Assembly (NCBI GenBank): GCA_016213845.1
Contig: JACQZN010000058.1
Coordinates: 1-33,427, forward strand
Source of the DNA: Candidatus Wallbacteria bacterium
GTDB lineage: Bacteria; Muiribacteriota; UBA6191; JACPRK01
Length of the DNA stretch: 33,427 bases
Direction: 5' to 3'
Below, in pieces: positions 1 through 8,094 of this stretch. Every line of letters starts with the position of its first letter. Position 1 is the first letter of the stretch. The notes beneath the pieces are model-generated. The model worked only from the letters and a program-made list of their open reading frames with translations. It did no database searches and was not told the origin of the DNA. A program made the position numbers and the translations under genes.

Positions 1-39
1 CCGGAAGTGCCCCGCGCGGTCGTCGATCAGCAATTGCAT
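1..39 (-). CDS. ybeY: Start of a probable YbeY endoribonuclease gene, cut by the window edge
   Basis: Only thirteen codons are visible, beginning MQLLIDDRAG and running off the left edge. The ATG lies 44 nt after the stop of the 7TM-HD gene. A purine-rich stretch with a GGGGGA core lies upstream. YbeY (16S rRNA maturation endoribonuclease) commonly follows the YqfF/PgpH gene, and its N-terminus typically reads like a short beta strand followed by a charged turn. The assignment rests on position and this resemblance, not on any catalytic motif. It could be another gene or a chance reading frame. Confidence 0.4.
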   Translation of the reverse strand, partial: MQLLIDDRAGHFR

Positions 40-82
40 CGGATGGAGGTCCCCCTGGGGACCACGATTCGGGTCCGCCCCC

Positions 83-1789
83 TCACTTCCCGGCGACGGC
101 CAGGCGCGGCGGGGACGGAGGCTCTTCTTCGACGGGCTGGAAGCCCTCCGGGTAGGAGACGCGGTTGTGGAACATGCTGGTCAGTGTCTTAGACATCCGT
201 GCCTGGATCAGCTCCAGGTCGCGCTTGGTGATGTCGCACTCGTTGAACTGGCCGTCTGCAAAGTGGTCGTTGATGATCTTGGTCACCAGCGCCTCGACGT
301 TGGCCGGCGTCGGCTTCTTGAGCGTGCGGCTGGCGGCCTCGACCCCGTCGGCCATCATCACGATGGCCGCCTCCCGCGTCTGCGGCTTGGGGCCGCTGTA
401 GCGGAAGGTCTGCTCCTCGACGTCGGTGCCGCCCGGTTCGCCGTCCTGGCACGCGCGATGGAAGAAGTAGGCGACCAGGTCCGTGCCGTGGTGCTCGAGC
501 ATCACGTCGGTGATGCACTTGGGGATGTTGAACTTCTTGGCGATCTCCACGCCGTCCTTGGTGTGGCTGTGGATGATGAGCCGCGACAGGTGCGGCGAGA
601 GATTGTCGTGGTAGTTGACGCCGCCGATCTGGTTTTCGATGAAGAAGTAGGGTCGCTTCGTCTTGCCCAGGTCGTGGTAGTAGGCCGCGACCTTGGCCAG
701 CACCGGGTCGGCGTCCACCTCTTCTGCGGCCGCTTCCGCCAGCGCCGCAACGTTGACGCTGTGGTGGTAGGTGCCCGGGGCCTCGCGGATCAACTTCTGC
801 AAGAGAGCATGGTTGGGATTGAGCAGCTCCTGCAGCTTGGTCGTCGTGATGACGTTGAAGGAGTTTTCCAGCAGCGGCATCATCCCGAGGACGACGATCA
901 TCGTGAGCACGCCGTTGGCAAGGCCGACGCCGCAGTCGCCGAAGACAGACAGAAACGTCACCGACGAGGCCGACGAGCGGGAGCTCAGAGCGAACGCCAG
1001 GATCGTGAGCGCGCTGACCAGACCCACTCCGAATCCCGCCTTCAGCACGTCGGAGCGCTCCGAGTCCTGCTGGCTCACCGCGTGGAGGCTGACCAGGCTG
1101 GCGACCAGCGACGTGGCCGCAAGCAGCTCCGTATTGCTGCCCACCGTGCAGAGCATCACCACAGAGAGCAGAATGCTGACCAGCCCGGCCAGCTCCCGGC
1201 CCAGGAAGATGCTCACCAGCATCACCGCCGTCGGCACGGGATTGAGGGCCGCCAGCGCCGTGCTGCGCAGGAGCGGCTCGACGAAGGTGGTGATGATCTT
1301 CAGCACCGTGACGGCACCCGCGAAGACGAACAGCAGCAGGCAGGCGTTGATGCGTTCGTGCAGCACCGGCTTGCCCAGATCGAGCACGGCCACGCCCAGC
1401 AGCAGGACCAGGACGAGCGTGAGGAGGAGGTTGCCCGTGACGTTGAGCAGACGGCTGGGCCTGGGGTGGAGGTTGGCCAGGTAGCGGAGGACCTCCGCTT
1501 GCTGGTCGGTGATGACGTCGCCTGCGCGAACGAGCGCTTCGCCCTCCAGGATGGTGTGAGGTTCGGCGCCGGCCAGGGGGACAATCGTTTCGATGTCCGA
1601 GAAGACCGTGCGCGGGGCGACGGAGCCGGCCTCCCAGTGGGCGCTGCCCTGCGGGCGCAGGACGTCGAACGACAGGACGGTCGTGGTCAGCAGTACGCCC
1701 AGCGCCAGCAGGACCGCGGCGGCCGCGGGTGTCGTTCGCGCGCCACCGGAGACGCCGCGGGCGGTGGCATGGACCTGCTTCTTGGTCAT
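83..1789 (-). CDS. pgpH: 7TM-HD membrane phosphodiesterase, PgpH/YqfF family, with short ectodomain
   Basis: 568 residues. Members of this family hydrolyse the second messenger c-di-AMP with a cytoplasmic HD domain. A first membrane segment lies at about residues 23-42, followed by a short extracytoplasmic part of about 75 residues and a block of several hydrophobic segments (about 112-315). The HD domain follows: paired His342-His343 (TYHHS), the HD doublet His372-Asp373 (YYHDLGK), and further histidines in IIHSHTKDG and LEHHGT. Family members usually run to about 700 or more residues with a large ectodomain. Here the conserved start (APRTVFSDIE) and end (LVRAGDVITDQQ) of that domain nearly abut, so its middle is missing. 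The start overlaps the rbgA stop (ATGA), indicating translational coupling. That the substrate is c-di-AMP is inferred from the family only. Confidence 0.88.
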   Translation of the reverse strand: MTKKQVHATARGVSGGARTTPAAAAVLLALGVLLTTTVLSFDVLRPQGSAHWEAGSVAPRTVFSDIETIVPLAGAEPHTILEGEALVRAGDVITDQQAEVLRYLANLHPRPSRLLNVTGNLLLTLVLVLLLGVAVLDLGKPVLHERINACLLLFVFAGAVTVLKIITTFVEPLLRSTALAALNPVPTAVMLVSIFLGRELAGLVSILLSVVMLCTVGSNTELLAATSLVASLVSLHAVSQQDSERSDVLKAGFGVGLVSALTILAFALSSRSSASSVTFLSVFGDCGVGLANGVLTMIVVLGMMPLLENSFNVITTTKLQELLNPNHALLQKLIREAPGTYHHSVNVAALAEAAAEEVDADPVLAKVAAYYHDLGKTKRPYFFIENQIGGVNYHDNLSPHLSRLIIHSHTKDGVEIAKKFNIPKCITDVMLEHHGTDLVAYFFHRACQDGEPGGTDVEEQTFRYSGPKPQTREAAIVMMADGVEAASRTLKKPTPANVEALVTKIINDHFADGQFNECDITKRDLELIQARMSKTLTSMFHNRVSYPEGFQPVEEEPPSPPRLAVAGK

Positions 1790-2670
1790 CGGGATCGGGC
1801 TTCCTGGGACTCCGGGCGCGTCGGGGCCTGAGGTACTCTCTCCAGCGTGAAACGGCCCAGCTTGCCCGATGCGAAATCTACCATGATCCGGCGGGCGGCT
1901 GCAGAGCTATCCGGCCGGCCGCCCGGAGCCAGAAGTGAGAGACGCCGGGCCAGGAGGTCGAGCGTCTCGAGTGGAGGCGTCTGCGCCGCCAGGAGCTCTG
2001 CATACGGGCCACTGGCCCCGGCCGAGGCCCTAGGCCTATGGAGCCACTCCAGGAAAGCGACCGCGACATCCTCGGGCTCCACTCTTCCGTCGGGCAGGAT
2101 GCGGCAGAGGGCCAGCTTGAAGGCCTGCTCCGGGAGGCGCCGCTCGATGCCGTCCGCCAGAGGCATGGCGCCCGGAGAGTCGAGCAGGTACGCGGCCGGC
2201 CCCAGCTTGACCCACTGCTTGCCGACAGTGATGCCAGGCCGGTCGCCCGTTGCCGATCGGCTGGCGCGCACCAGGGCATTCAGCAGGGTCGACTTGCCGA
2301 CGTTCGGCAGACCGATGATGGCAGCTCGCAAGAGCGCCCGTCCCCGCCGCGCGTCGCCGCGTTCTTGCAAGAGTGTCCGGAGCCCCGCGACCGCCTGGCC
2401 TGGGGCGATGGCGCTTGCGGTCAGGACAGTCTGCCCCTGGCGGCGCAGCTCCTCCACCCAGCGGGCGGTCTCGTTCGGCTCGGCGCGGTCCGTCTTGTTC
2501 AGGACCAGCACTCGCTCCTTGGCCTGGAAGCGCCGGGGCAGTGGCCAGACGGCCGAGAGCATCGGGATGCGGGCATCTCGCACCTCCACCAGCAGGCTGG
2601 CCGAAGCCAGGACCTCCTGGAGTACGGGAACGTCGCGAAATCGGACCACGTGAGGCTCTAGCGGACCCAT
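1786..2670 (-). CDS. rbgA: Ribosome biogenesis GTPase RbgA (YlqF), circularly permuted
   Basis: 294 residues. RbgA is a GTPase that assists late assembly of the 50S subunit. The G motifs occur in the permuted order typical of the family: G4 NKTD at 58-61, then the P-loop GLPNVGKST at 120-128, a Thr of G2 in RPGIT (about 148), then G3 as DSPG at 164-167 (usually DTPG). A C-terminal helical segment follows, as in RbgA. The frame stays open much further upstream, but the extra sequence is low-complexity Arg/Pro text antisense-like to the signal peptidase gene. The ATG at 2670 is therefore preferred; it overlaps the signal peptidase stop by 13 nt. The stop overlaps the next start by 4 nt. Placement after rplS and the signal peptidase matches the common order lepB-rbgA. 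Confidence 0.93.
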   Translation of the reverse strand: MGPLEPHVVRFRDVPVLQEVLASASLLVEVRDARIPMLSAVWPLPRRFQAKERVLVLNKTDRAEPNETARWVEELRRQGQTVLTASAIAPGQAVAGLRTLLQERGDARRGRALLRAAIIGLPNVGKSTLLNALVRASRSATGDRPGITVGKQWVKLGPAAYLLDSPGAMPLADGIERRLPEQAFKLALCRILPDGRVEPEDVAVAFLEWLHRPRASAGASGPYAELLAAQTPPLETLDLLARRLSLLAPGGRPDSSAAARRIMVDFASGKLGRFTLERVPQAPTRPESQEARSR

Positions 2671-3578
2671 CCGCGCCGCTCCCAGGGAGCGAAGGTGGCG
2701 ATTGCCTTGCCCAGGACGGTTCGGTCGGTCAGGAACCCCCACCACGCGCTTGGCCGGCTGCCGGCAACCTGGCTCGTGCTCATCAGGAACAGGGCGCCGC
2801 CGGGGATCTTCATTCGCGGCACCGGGTTGGGTAGCTCCTCGGAGGTGATGCCGGTGGCCTCCAGGGAGTCGAACGGACTGCCTAGGGGCCGGTCGTCCAC
2901 GTAGACTCGCGCTCCTCGGGTCTCCAGGGTCTGGCCTGCCGCACCGGCCACGCGTTTCATGACGAAGCGGGGCTGGCCGGGTTGCGAGTACTCGAGGACC
3001 GCCAGGTCGCCGGACGATGGGGGCGAGAATGCGTAGTGGATGCGGTTCACCAGGACCCTGTCGCCGGCCCTGGAAGCTTCCATGGGGGAGTCGACGGGTA
3101 GTACGAAAACCTGGAGCAGGAAGGTGCGGATGAGGAGAGCGAAGGTGAGGGCGTAGAGGAGCGTCTCGAGCCACTCCCGGGTCTGGGAGCGGTGGACGAC
3201 GTCGAGCGTGAAGGTCTTGGAGGGTTCGCCCGGGGCGTAACAGTTGAAGCGGTTCCAGCCGCGCACCAGGCGGACGTTCCACTCGATCCTGCAGTTCTCC
3301 ACGGCGAGCACTTCGGTGGCCAGCACCCGGTCGTGGCCTGCGTGCTCGAGAATGACCTGCTGGACGGAGCGGGAGCGCAGGGCCAGGCGAAGACGGAGCC
3401 GCTCCGCCGGGATGAACGGATGGTAGCGCAGCCGATGCCCCGAGAACGAGCGCCGCTCACCTGCGAGCTCGACGGATTCGAGCCAGGGTTCGAGTGGGGT
3501 TGCCCGCGCCGGATGGAGGCGACGGTTCATGGGGGAGGGGAGGCTGGAGGCCCGACGCATGGGCGTCGAGCCTCGCAC
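2658..3578 (-). CDS. lepB: Divergent signal peptidase I with long N-terminal domain
   Basis: 306 residues from a GTG; ATGs at 3560 or 3530 are alternative starts and none has a strong ribosome site. Signal peptidase I cleaves signal peptides on the outer face of the inner membrane with a Ser/Lys dyad. A membrane segment (about 138-160, LLYALTFALLIRTFLLQVF) precedes the catalytic region. The nucleophile box, normally PSxSMxPT, reads PVDSPMEAS: the Ser aligned with the nucleophile (Ser164) is kept, while the preceding Ser and the following Met and Thr are changed. The dyad Lys is present (Lys208, FVMKRV). The late GDNRxxSxDSR box is reduced to TSQVAGSRPSAWWG. The first 130 residues form a soluble, beta-rich-looking region not usual in LepB. 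It could be a specialised or weakened paralogue. It sits between rplS and rbgA, where lepB commonly lies. Confidence 0.82.
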   Translation of the reverse strand: MRGSTPMRRASSLPSPMNRRLHPARATPLEPWLESVELAGERRSFSGHRLRYHPFIPAERLRLRLALRSRSVQQVILEHAGHDRVLATEVLAVENCRIEWNVRLVRGWNRFNCYAPGEPSKTFTLDVVHRSQTREWLETLLYALTFALLIRTFLLQVFVLPVDSPMEASRAGDRVLVNRIHYAFSPPSSGDLAVLEYSQPGQPRFVMKRVAGAAGQTLETRGARVYVDDRPLGSPFDSLEATGITSEELPNPVPRMKIPGGALFLMSTSQVAGSRPSAWWGFLTDRTVLGKAIATFAPWERRGWVR

Positions 3579-3593
3579 CTCGAACCCGCGGCC

Positions 3594-4013
3594 TCAAGCC
3601 TGCGCTTCGGTCTCGGGGGCAGCCTGTGGCTCATCGGCCGGGACGGCGAGGCCCTTGCGACCCCTGCCGGCGCCCTTCTCGATGACGTTGGCGGCCTTGC
3701 CGACGCGATCCCTCAAGTAATAGAGCCTGGCGCGGCGGGTCTGACCCTCGCGGGTGCGCTGGATCTTCTTGATGATCGGCGAGTAGATGGGGAAGACGCG
3801 CTCCACGCCGACGCCTGCGGAGATCTTGCGGACCGTGAAGGTCTCGCGCTTTCCGCGGCCCTGGCGGCAGAGGACGATGCCCTCGAACACCTGGATGCGC
3901 TCCTTGCCGCCCTCGACCACTTTCACGTGGACGCGGACGGTGTCGCCGGGCTTGAACTCAGCCGGCTTCTTCTTGGCCATCTCGGCCTGTTCCAGCTTCT
4001 CGATGAAGTCCAT
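3594..4013 (-). CDS. rplS: 50S ribosomal protein L19
   Basis: 139 residues, slightly longer than the usual 115-120 because of an Ala/Glu/Pro-rich tail. L19 lies at the 30S-50S interface. Family blocks are clear: [20 protein letters not shown], then [12 protein letters not shown], the [18 protein letters not shown] segment, and the basic [16 protein letters not shown]. The ATG at 4013 is preferred to upstream in-frame starts because a perfect AGGAGG sits 9 nt before it and conserved sequence begins there. It overlaps the 3' end of trmD by 56 nt, as tightly packed genes of this operon often do. Confidence 0.96.
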   Translation of the reverse strand: MDFIEKLEQAEMAKKKPAEFKPGDTVRVHVKVVEGGKERIQVFEGIVLCRQGRGKRETFTVRKISAGVGVERVFPIYSPIIKKIQRTREGQTRRARLYYLRDRVGKAANVIEKGAGRGRKGLAVPADEPQAAPETEAQA

Positions 4014-4776
4014 GTTCGCTAACCTCCTGATTGGAGCCCTCCGGGGCTGGGACCTTCTCTTCGGGTCCTGCGCTCCTGCGCTCCTGGTACTTGGCCCAGA
4101 GGTCGGGTCGTCGCTCCCGGGTCCTCTCGAGGGCTCTGGCGTGTCGCCACTCTTCGATGTTGGCGTGGTGACCCGACAGGAGCACCTGGGGGACATCCAG
4201 TCCCCTGAAGCTCGCCGGCCGGGTGTACGCCGGATAACCTAGCAGTCCTTCGTAGTGTGAATCTTCCTCCACCGACTCAAAAGTGCCGACGGCGCCCTTG
4301 AGTAGTCTGATCGCCGCGTCCATCAGCACCATCGCGGGGACCTCTCCCCCGGAGAGCACGTAGTCTCCGATGCTCAGCTCCTCGTCGGCCAGCCGGTCGA
4401 CCCGGGCGTCCACGCCCTTGTAATGGCCGCACAGCAGCGTGATCTGGGGCATTCTGGAGAGCTCCTTGACGCGGTCCTGGTCCAGCAGTCGGCCCGCCGG
4501 ACTGAGCAACACGGTGTGGGTCGCGATCGGCCCCGCAGCGGCTACCTCCGAGGAGATGGCCTCCACTGCCCTGTAGAAGGGTTCCGGCGCCATGACCATC
4601 CCGGCTCCGCCTCCGAACGAGTAATCGTCCACGGTGCGATGCTTGGTCGTCGAGAACGGTCTCAGGTCGTGAACCCGGATCTCCACCAGTCCCTTGGCGA
4701 CCGCCCGCCCGACGATGCTGGTGCGGGCGAAGCTCTCGAAGAGCTCGGGGAAGATCGTGACGACGTCGAAACGCAT
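3958..4776 (-). CDS. trmD: tRNA (guanine37-N1)-methyltransferase TrmD
   Basis: 272 residues. TrmD methylates G37 next to the anticodon using S-adenosylmethionine, preventing +1 frameshifting. Recognisable blocks are the N-terminal [13 protein letters not shown], the [10 protein letters not shown] loop, [14 protein letters not shown], the trefoil-knot SAM site [14 protein letters not shown], and [18 protein letters not shown] near the C-terminal domain. The last 20 or so residues ([16 protein letters not shown]) are read in another frame over the rplS start and are poorly conserved in character. The gene follows rimM by 43 nt in the classical rpsP-rimM-trmD-rplS order. Confidence 0.97.
   Translation of the reverse strand: MRFDVVTIFPELFESFARTSIVGRAVAKGLVEIRVHDLRPFSTTKHRTVDDYSFGGGAGMVMAPEPFYRAVEAISSEVAAAGPIATHTVLLSPAGRLLDQDRVKELSRMPQITLLCGHYKGVDARVDRLADEELSIGDYVLSGGEVPAMVLMDAAIRLLKGAVGTFESVEEDSHYEGLLGYPAYTRPASFRGLDVPQVLLSGHHANIEEWRHARALERTRERRPDLWAKYQERRSAGPEEKVPAPEGSNQEVSEHGLHREAGTGRDGQEEAG
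4023..4028 (-). promoter_or_regulatory. Ribosome binding site of rplS
   Basis: The minus strand reads AGGAGG, 9 nt before the ATG at 4013. It lies inside the trmD coding sequence and fixes the rplS start against upstream in-frame ATGs. Confidence 0.85.
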
Positions 4777-4819
4777 TCTCGCCGGTCCGGCCGGGCTGCC
4801 GGAGGTCTCGGACCCGCTC

Positions 4820-5347
4820 TTACCGGCCCACCTCCTCCGGCGCCAGCAGCCGCTGAAACGCCTCGGTAACGGTCACGGTGGAGTGATCGAGATCGACTCC
4901 TGCCACGTACTCCGCCACGAACGGCACCGCCACGTCGAGGCCGCCGCTAAGGACGACCTCCAGAACGCTGCGCTCGCCGTAGAGGCTCACATCGCGCACT
5001 TTCCCTAGCGTGCCGCCGGCGCGATCGACGACCGATAGTCCCAGGAGCGTCTTCAACTTGAAACACCCCTCGGGTGTCTGGGGAAGAAGTTCCCCGGGCA
5101 CCAGCGCGTCCCGCCCCACGAGAGCCTCTGCGGCATTGCGGGTCTCGACGCCTTCGAGCTTCACGAGCAGGACCTGCTTGTGGGCTCTGGAGGCTTCGAT
5201 CGTCCTCGGGACCTCTGCCTCGCCGCTGAGCGTGAGCTCTTCGAGCTCCAGCAGAAAGTCGACGTCGTCTATGAGAGGCAACAACTTCACCTCGCCACGG
5301 ATTCCGTGGGCGCCGACGATCTTCCCTATGACGGACTGCTGCTCCAC
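4820..5347 (-). CDS. rimM: 16S rRNA processing protein RimM
   Basis: 175 residues from a GTG start. RimM binds S19 and the 16S 3' domain during 30S maturation. The N-terminal RimM domain begins VIGKIVGAHGIRGEVKLLPL and spans about 1-85. The PRC-barrel domain covers about 95-165 (LLGLSVVDRAGGTLGKVRDV and later VPFVAEYVAGVDLD). A GAGG lies just before the GTG. The gene lies 34 nt after rpsP; the KH-domain gene (khpA/ylqC) often found between these two is absent here. Confidence 0.95.
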   Translation of the reverse strand: MEQQSVIGKIVGAHGIRGEVKLLPLIDDVDFLLELEELTLSGEAEVPRTIEASRAHKQVLLVKLEGVETRNAAEALVGRDALVPGELLPQTPEGCFKLKTLLGLSVVDRAGGTLGKVRDVSLYGERSVLEVVLSGGLDVAVPFVAEYVAGVDLDHSTVTVTEAFQRLLAPEEVGR

Positions 5348-5381
5348 CTATGCCTCGCTCGCGGATGCCTGGGGCCGCCGC

Positions 5382-5627
5382 TCAGACCTTTAGACCCTTC
5401 TGCTTGCAGAGCGACTTCACCGTCTCGGAGAAACGCGCGCCGACCTTGGCGTAATGGCGCAGCCGCTCCTCGTTCAGCTGGACGGTGGCGGGCTTCTCCA
5501 TCGGGTGGTAGATGCCCAGGTTCTCGATGAAGGCGCCGTCGCGCTGGTTGCGCGAGTCGGTCGCCACGATCCGGTAGAAGGGCTTCTTGTGAGTCCCCAC
5601 CCGGCGCAAACGGACTGCTGTTGCCAT
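5382..5627 (-). CDS. rpsP: 30S ribosomal protein S16
   Basis: 81 residues, normal length. The N-terminus (ATAVRLRRVGTHKKPFYRIV) and the following ATDSRNQRDGAFIENLGIYHP are diagnostic of S16, which binds 16S rRNA early in 30S assembly. An AAGGA lies about 13 nt before the ATG. It is 91 nt downstream of ffh and probably shares its transcript. Confidence 0.97.
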   Translation of the reverse strand: MATAVRLRRVGTHKKPFYRIVATDSRNQRDGAFIENLGIYHPMEKPATVQLNEERLRHYAKVGARFSETVKSLCKQKGLKV

Positions 5628-5718
5628 GGCTCTAGTTTTCCTTTCCGGTGTCTCCGTCGGCCGGGCGCGGGGCCAGGCCGAGTTTCTTGCGTCTGTCTGG
5701 TGATTCCTCGATTGGGTG

Positions 5719-7056
5719 TCAAAACGGGAACGGAATCCGGAGGCCCTTGCCCTTCTTCTTGGCCATGGCTCCGAATTGCGACATCATCTTCTTGGTCTGC
5801 GAGAACTGCTTCAGCAGCTGGTTCACGTCCTGGACGGTGGTCCCGCTGCCGTCGGCGATGCGCTTGCGGCGCGGGCCATTGAGAATGTCGGGCTTGCGGC
5901 GCTCCTTGACGGTCATCGACTGGATGATCGCCTTGGTGCGACCCATCTCCTTCTCGTCGACCTTCATGTCCATCGCCTTCGACATCTCGCCGTAGCCGGG
6001 CAAGAGCTCCAGGAGCTTGTTGATCGGGCCCATCTTGTTCAGCATCTGCAGCTGGCCCAGGAAGTCTTCCAGGTTGAAATCGCTGGAGAGCATCCGGCTG
6101 GTGGCCTGCTTGGCCTCCTGCTGGTCGATGCCGGCCTGTGCATGCTCCACCAAGCTCATGATGTCGCCCATGTCCAGGATGCGGCTGGCCATCCGCTGCG
6201 GGTGGAAGAGCTGCAACGCGTCGAGCTTCTCGCCCACGCCGACGAACTTGATCGGCTTGCCCGTCACGTGACGGACCGAGAGCGCCGCGCCGCCGCGAGC
6301 GTCGCCGTCCAGCTTCGTCAGGATCACGCCCGTCAGCTCCAGGCGCTTGTTGAAGTCCTCGGCGACGCGGACAGCGTCCTGGCCGGTCATCGAATCGACG
6401 ACCAAGAGGATCTCATGCGGGTTGACGAAGGCTGCCACCTGCTCCAGCTCCGCCATCATCTCCTCGTCGATGTGGAGCCGGCCCGCCGTGTCCAGAAGCA
6501 CGATGTCGCAGAGCGACTCCATGGCGTGCTGGCAGGCCCGGCGGCAGATGTCCACCGCATCGGGCGACTGGCGGTCCGAGAAGACCGGGACGCCGATCTG
6601 CTTGCCGAGCGTCTCGAGCTGGTCGATGGCGGCCGGGCGCTTGATGTCGGCGGCGACCAGCAACGGCTTATGCTTCTCCGCCAGCAGCTTCTTGGCGAGC
6701 TTGCCTGTCGTGGTCGTCTTGCCGGAGCCCTGCAGACCGCACATCATCAGGATCGTCGGCGGCTGCCCCGATAGGCGGAGCGGCTCGGCCTGTCCACCCA
6801 TGATGGCGACCAGCTCGTCGTGCACCACGCCGATGAACTGCTGGCCCGGGTTGAGACGGACGTTGACCGTCTGCCCCAGGGCCTTCTCCTTCACGTGGTC
6901 GACGAACGCCTTGACGACCTTGAAGTTGACGTCGGCTTCCAGCAGGGCCATGCGCACGTCGCGCAAGGCCTCCTGAATGTTGGCCTCCGTCAACGTGCCG
7001 TAGCCACGCATCTTCTTGAAGGTGGCCTTGAGCTTGTCGCTGAGACTGGTGAACAT
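5719..7056 (-). CDS. ffh: Signal recognition particle GTPase Ffh
   Basis: 445 residues from the ATG at 7056. The frame is open 20 codons further, but family sequence begins MFTSLSDKLKATFKKMRG. Ffh binds 4.5S RNA and signal sequences and delivers ribosomes to FtsY. The N domain covers about 1-85. The G domain has the P-loop GLQGSGKT at 107-114, DTAGR, and TKLDGDARGG. The C-terminal M domain begins near residue 325, with the RNA-binding segment around DILNGPRRKRIADGSG and a methionine-rich tail. The gene is first in the operon with rpsP and has a promoter-like sequence about 50 nt upstream. Confidence 0.97.
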   Translation of the reverse strand: MFTSLSDKLKATFKKMRGYGTLTEANIQEALRDVRMALLEADVNFKVVKAFVDHVKEKALGQTVNVRLNPGQQFIGVVHDELVAIMGGQAEPLRLSGQPPTILMMCGLQGSGKTTTTGKLAKKLLAEKHKPLLVAADIKRPAAIDQLETLGKQIGVPVFSDRQSPDAVDICRRACQHAMESLCDIVLLDTAGRLHIDEEMMAELEQVAAFVNPHEILLVVDSMTGQDAVRVAEDFNKRLELTGVILTKLDGDARGGAALSVRHVTGKPIKFVGVGEKLDALQLFHPQRMASRILDMGDIMSLVEHAQAGIDQQEAKQATSRMLSSDFNLEDFLGQLQMLNKMGPINKLLELLPGYGEMSKAMDMKVDEKEMGRTKAIIQSMTVKERRKPDILNGPRRKRIADGSGTTVQDVNQLLKQFSQTKKMMSQFGAMAKKKGKGLRIPFPF

Positions 7057-7106
7057 CGATCTGAAGGGAAAGAAAGAGAGACCCGCTCCTGGGCGGGAAC
7101 CCGCGC

Positions 7107-7135
7107 AGGGTACCATGACGCGGCCATGAAGTCAA
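7107..7135 (-). promoter_or_regulatory. Sigma-70-type promoter of the ffh operon
   Basis: On the minus strand TTGACT (7135-7130) and TACCCT (7112-7107) are separated by exactly 17 nt, giving a good -35 box and a weaker -10. The predicted start of transcription is near 7100, about 45 nt before the ffh ATG. It lies in the 127-nt gap after the upstream hypothetical gene, the right place for an operon start. Confidence 0.55.
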
Positions 7136-7183
7136 TGCTGGCGCGGGCTGCGGCGGCGCCGGCCGGACGGCCCCGTCATGGGG

Positions 7184-7969
7184 TCATCGTGCGGCGGCGG
7201 GAGCGGTGGATAGCGAGCGCAGCCGCTCGTAGTCGGCCCTGGCCTCCGAAGGCGAGGCGGTCCGCAGCTTCTCGACGACCTGACGGTAGAGCGCCCGGCT
7301 GTCGGCGGACACGGGTGCGCCGGGACCCGACGGCGGCGGACGCGCCAACACCGGTGCCGGGCCATGGCGCTCGCGTTCGTGGCGCCGGTCCAGCCAGACT
7401 CCGGTGGCGATGCCTGCGGCCGAAGCGAAGAGCGCGGCGACCAGCCCGGCCGCCGGGAATCCAATCGACCTGCGCACGACGTTCGCCGCGAAGTGGGTCG
7501 CCGAGGCCACGGCGATTTGGGCGCCCAGCGCGCCCCAGTCGGTCCGGGCGATCTCACCCGAGCCCACCTCCCAGCCCACGAACCCGGCCGCCACTGGAAG
7601 CAGCGATTTGAGGAAGCCCCCTCCGGGCAAGCCGGCCGTCATCGCGGTCGCCAGCGCCGTGAAGACCAGATCGCCTGCGAACCCGCCCAGGAACTTTCGA
7701 TCCGAGGCGAAGTCGAAGACCTCCCCCGCCGTCGGGCGCGGCCCCCCCGCCGCGTGCCGGGCGCGCAACTCCACCCCGCGCGTGATCGCGTAGATGAGCG
7801 GTGTCAGGAAGCCGTAGCCGCCTGCCTTCTCCCTCACCCTCGCAGCCCACTCGGCCCGCTGCAAGGGCTCATGGGCCGGCAACGTCTCGACCGCCGCCGA
7901 GAACGCCAGCAGCACTGCAATGGCGCCTGCGACGCAGCGACTCGTCCGTGTCCTTCGTCCCATTGTCAT
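7184..7969 (-). CDS. Exported or membrane protein of unknown function
   Basis: 261 residues; I do not recognise the family. The chosen ATG at 7969 has a GGGGGA stretch just upstream and directly precedes a signal-peptide-like sequence: MTMGRRTRTSR, hydrophobic CVAGAIAVLLAFSAAVETLPA, possible cleavage before HEP. Two glycine/alanine-rich hydrophobic stretches follow, around 95-145 (GFAGDLVFTALATAM through FVGWEVGSGE) and about 170-195 (AAGLVAALFASAAGIATGVWLD). A basic, Pro-rich, then charged tail ends the protein. It may be an integral membrane protein rather than a soluble exported one. Family A palindromes lie just upstream. Confidence 0.7.
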   Translation of the reverse strand: MTMGRRTRTSRCVAGAIAVLLAFSAAVETLPAHEPLQRAEWAARVREKAGGYGFLTPLIYAITRGVELRARHAAGGPRPTAGEVFDFASDRKFLGGFAGDLVFTALATAMTAGLPGGGFLKSLLPVAAGFVGWEVGSGEIARTDWGALGAQIAVASATHFAANVVRRSIGFPAAGLVAALFASAAGIATGVWLDRRHERERHGPAPVLARPPPSGPGAPVSADSRALYRQVVEKLRTASPSEARADYERLRSLSTAPAAAR

Positions 7970-8037
7970 GGAAATCCCCCGGAGTCGACGCGACTCACAT
8001 GCAACTACGCAGCCGCCGGGCCGCGGTTGCACGCCGG

Positions 8038-8094
8038 GAAAACCGGGGACACACGACCTATTTTTTCAAAATAGGTCGTGTGTCCCCAGTTTTC
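8038..8094. repeat. Family A long palindrome, copy 1
   Basis: Two 27-nt arms (8038-8064 and 8068-8094) around a 3-nt loop match with one mismatch. The core reads GGGGACACACGACC then TATTTT, mirrored on the other side. It lies between two same-direction genes, and the TGA of the upstream membrane-protein gene is at its edge. It could work as a bidirectional transcript-end hairpin, or be a REP-like mobile palindrome of the kind moved by RAYT transposases. No transposase is in the window. Confidence 0.93.

Noticed and set aside
167..1831. A long open frame of about 550 codons on the plus strand, opposite the 7TM-HD gene
   Set aside because: The protein is Arg/His/Gln/Gly-rich with no domain or hydrophobic pattern, and the opposite strand encodes a clear HD protein. 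Such open antisense frames are expected at high GC.
2671..3282. An N-terminal extension of RbgA by about 200 residues
   Set aside because: It overlaps the signal peptidase gene in another frame and reads as Arg/Pro-rich low-complexity text; RbgA of normal length starts at 2670.
3047..3578. A frameshift as the cause of the odd signal peptidase active-site box
   Set aside because: The other two frames give no better PSxSM-like sequence, and the frame continues cleanly through the Lys208 region, so the divergence seems real in this sequence.
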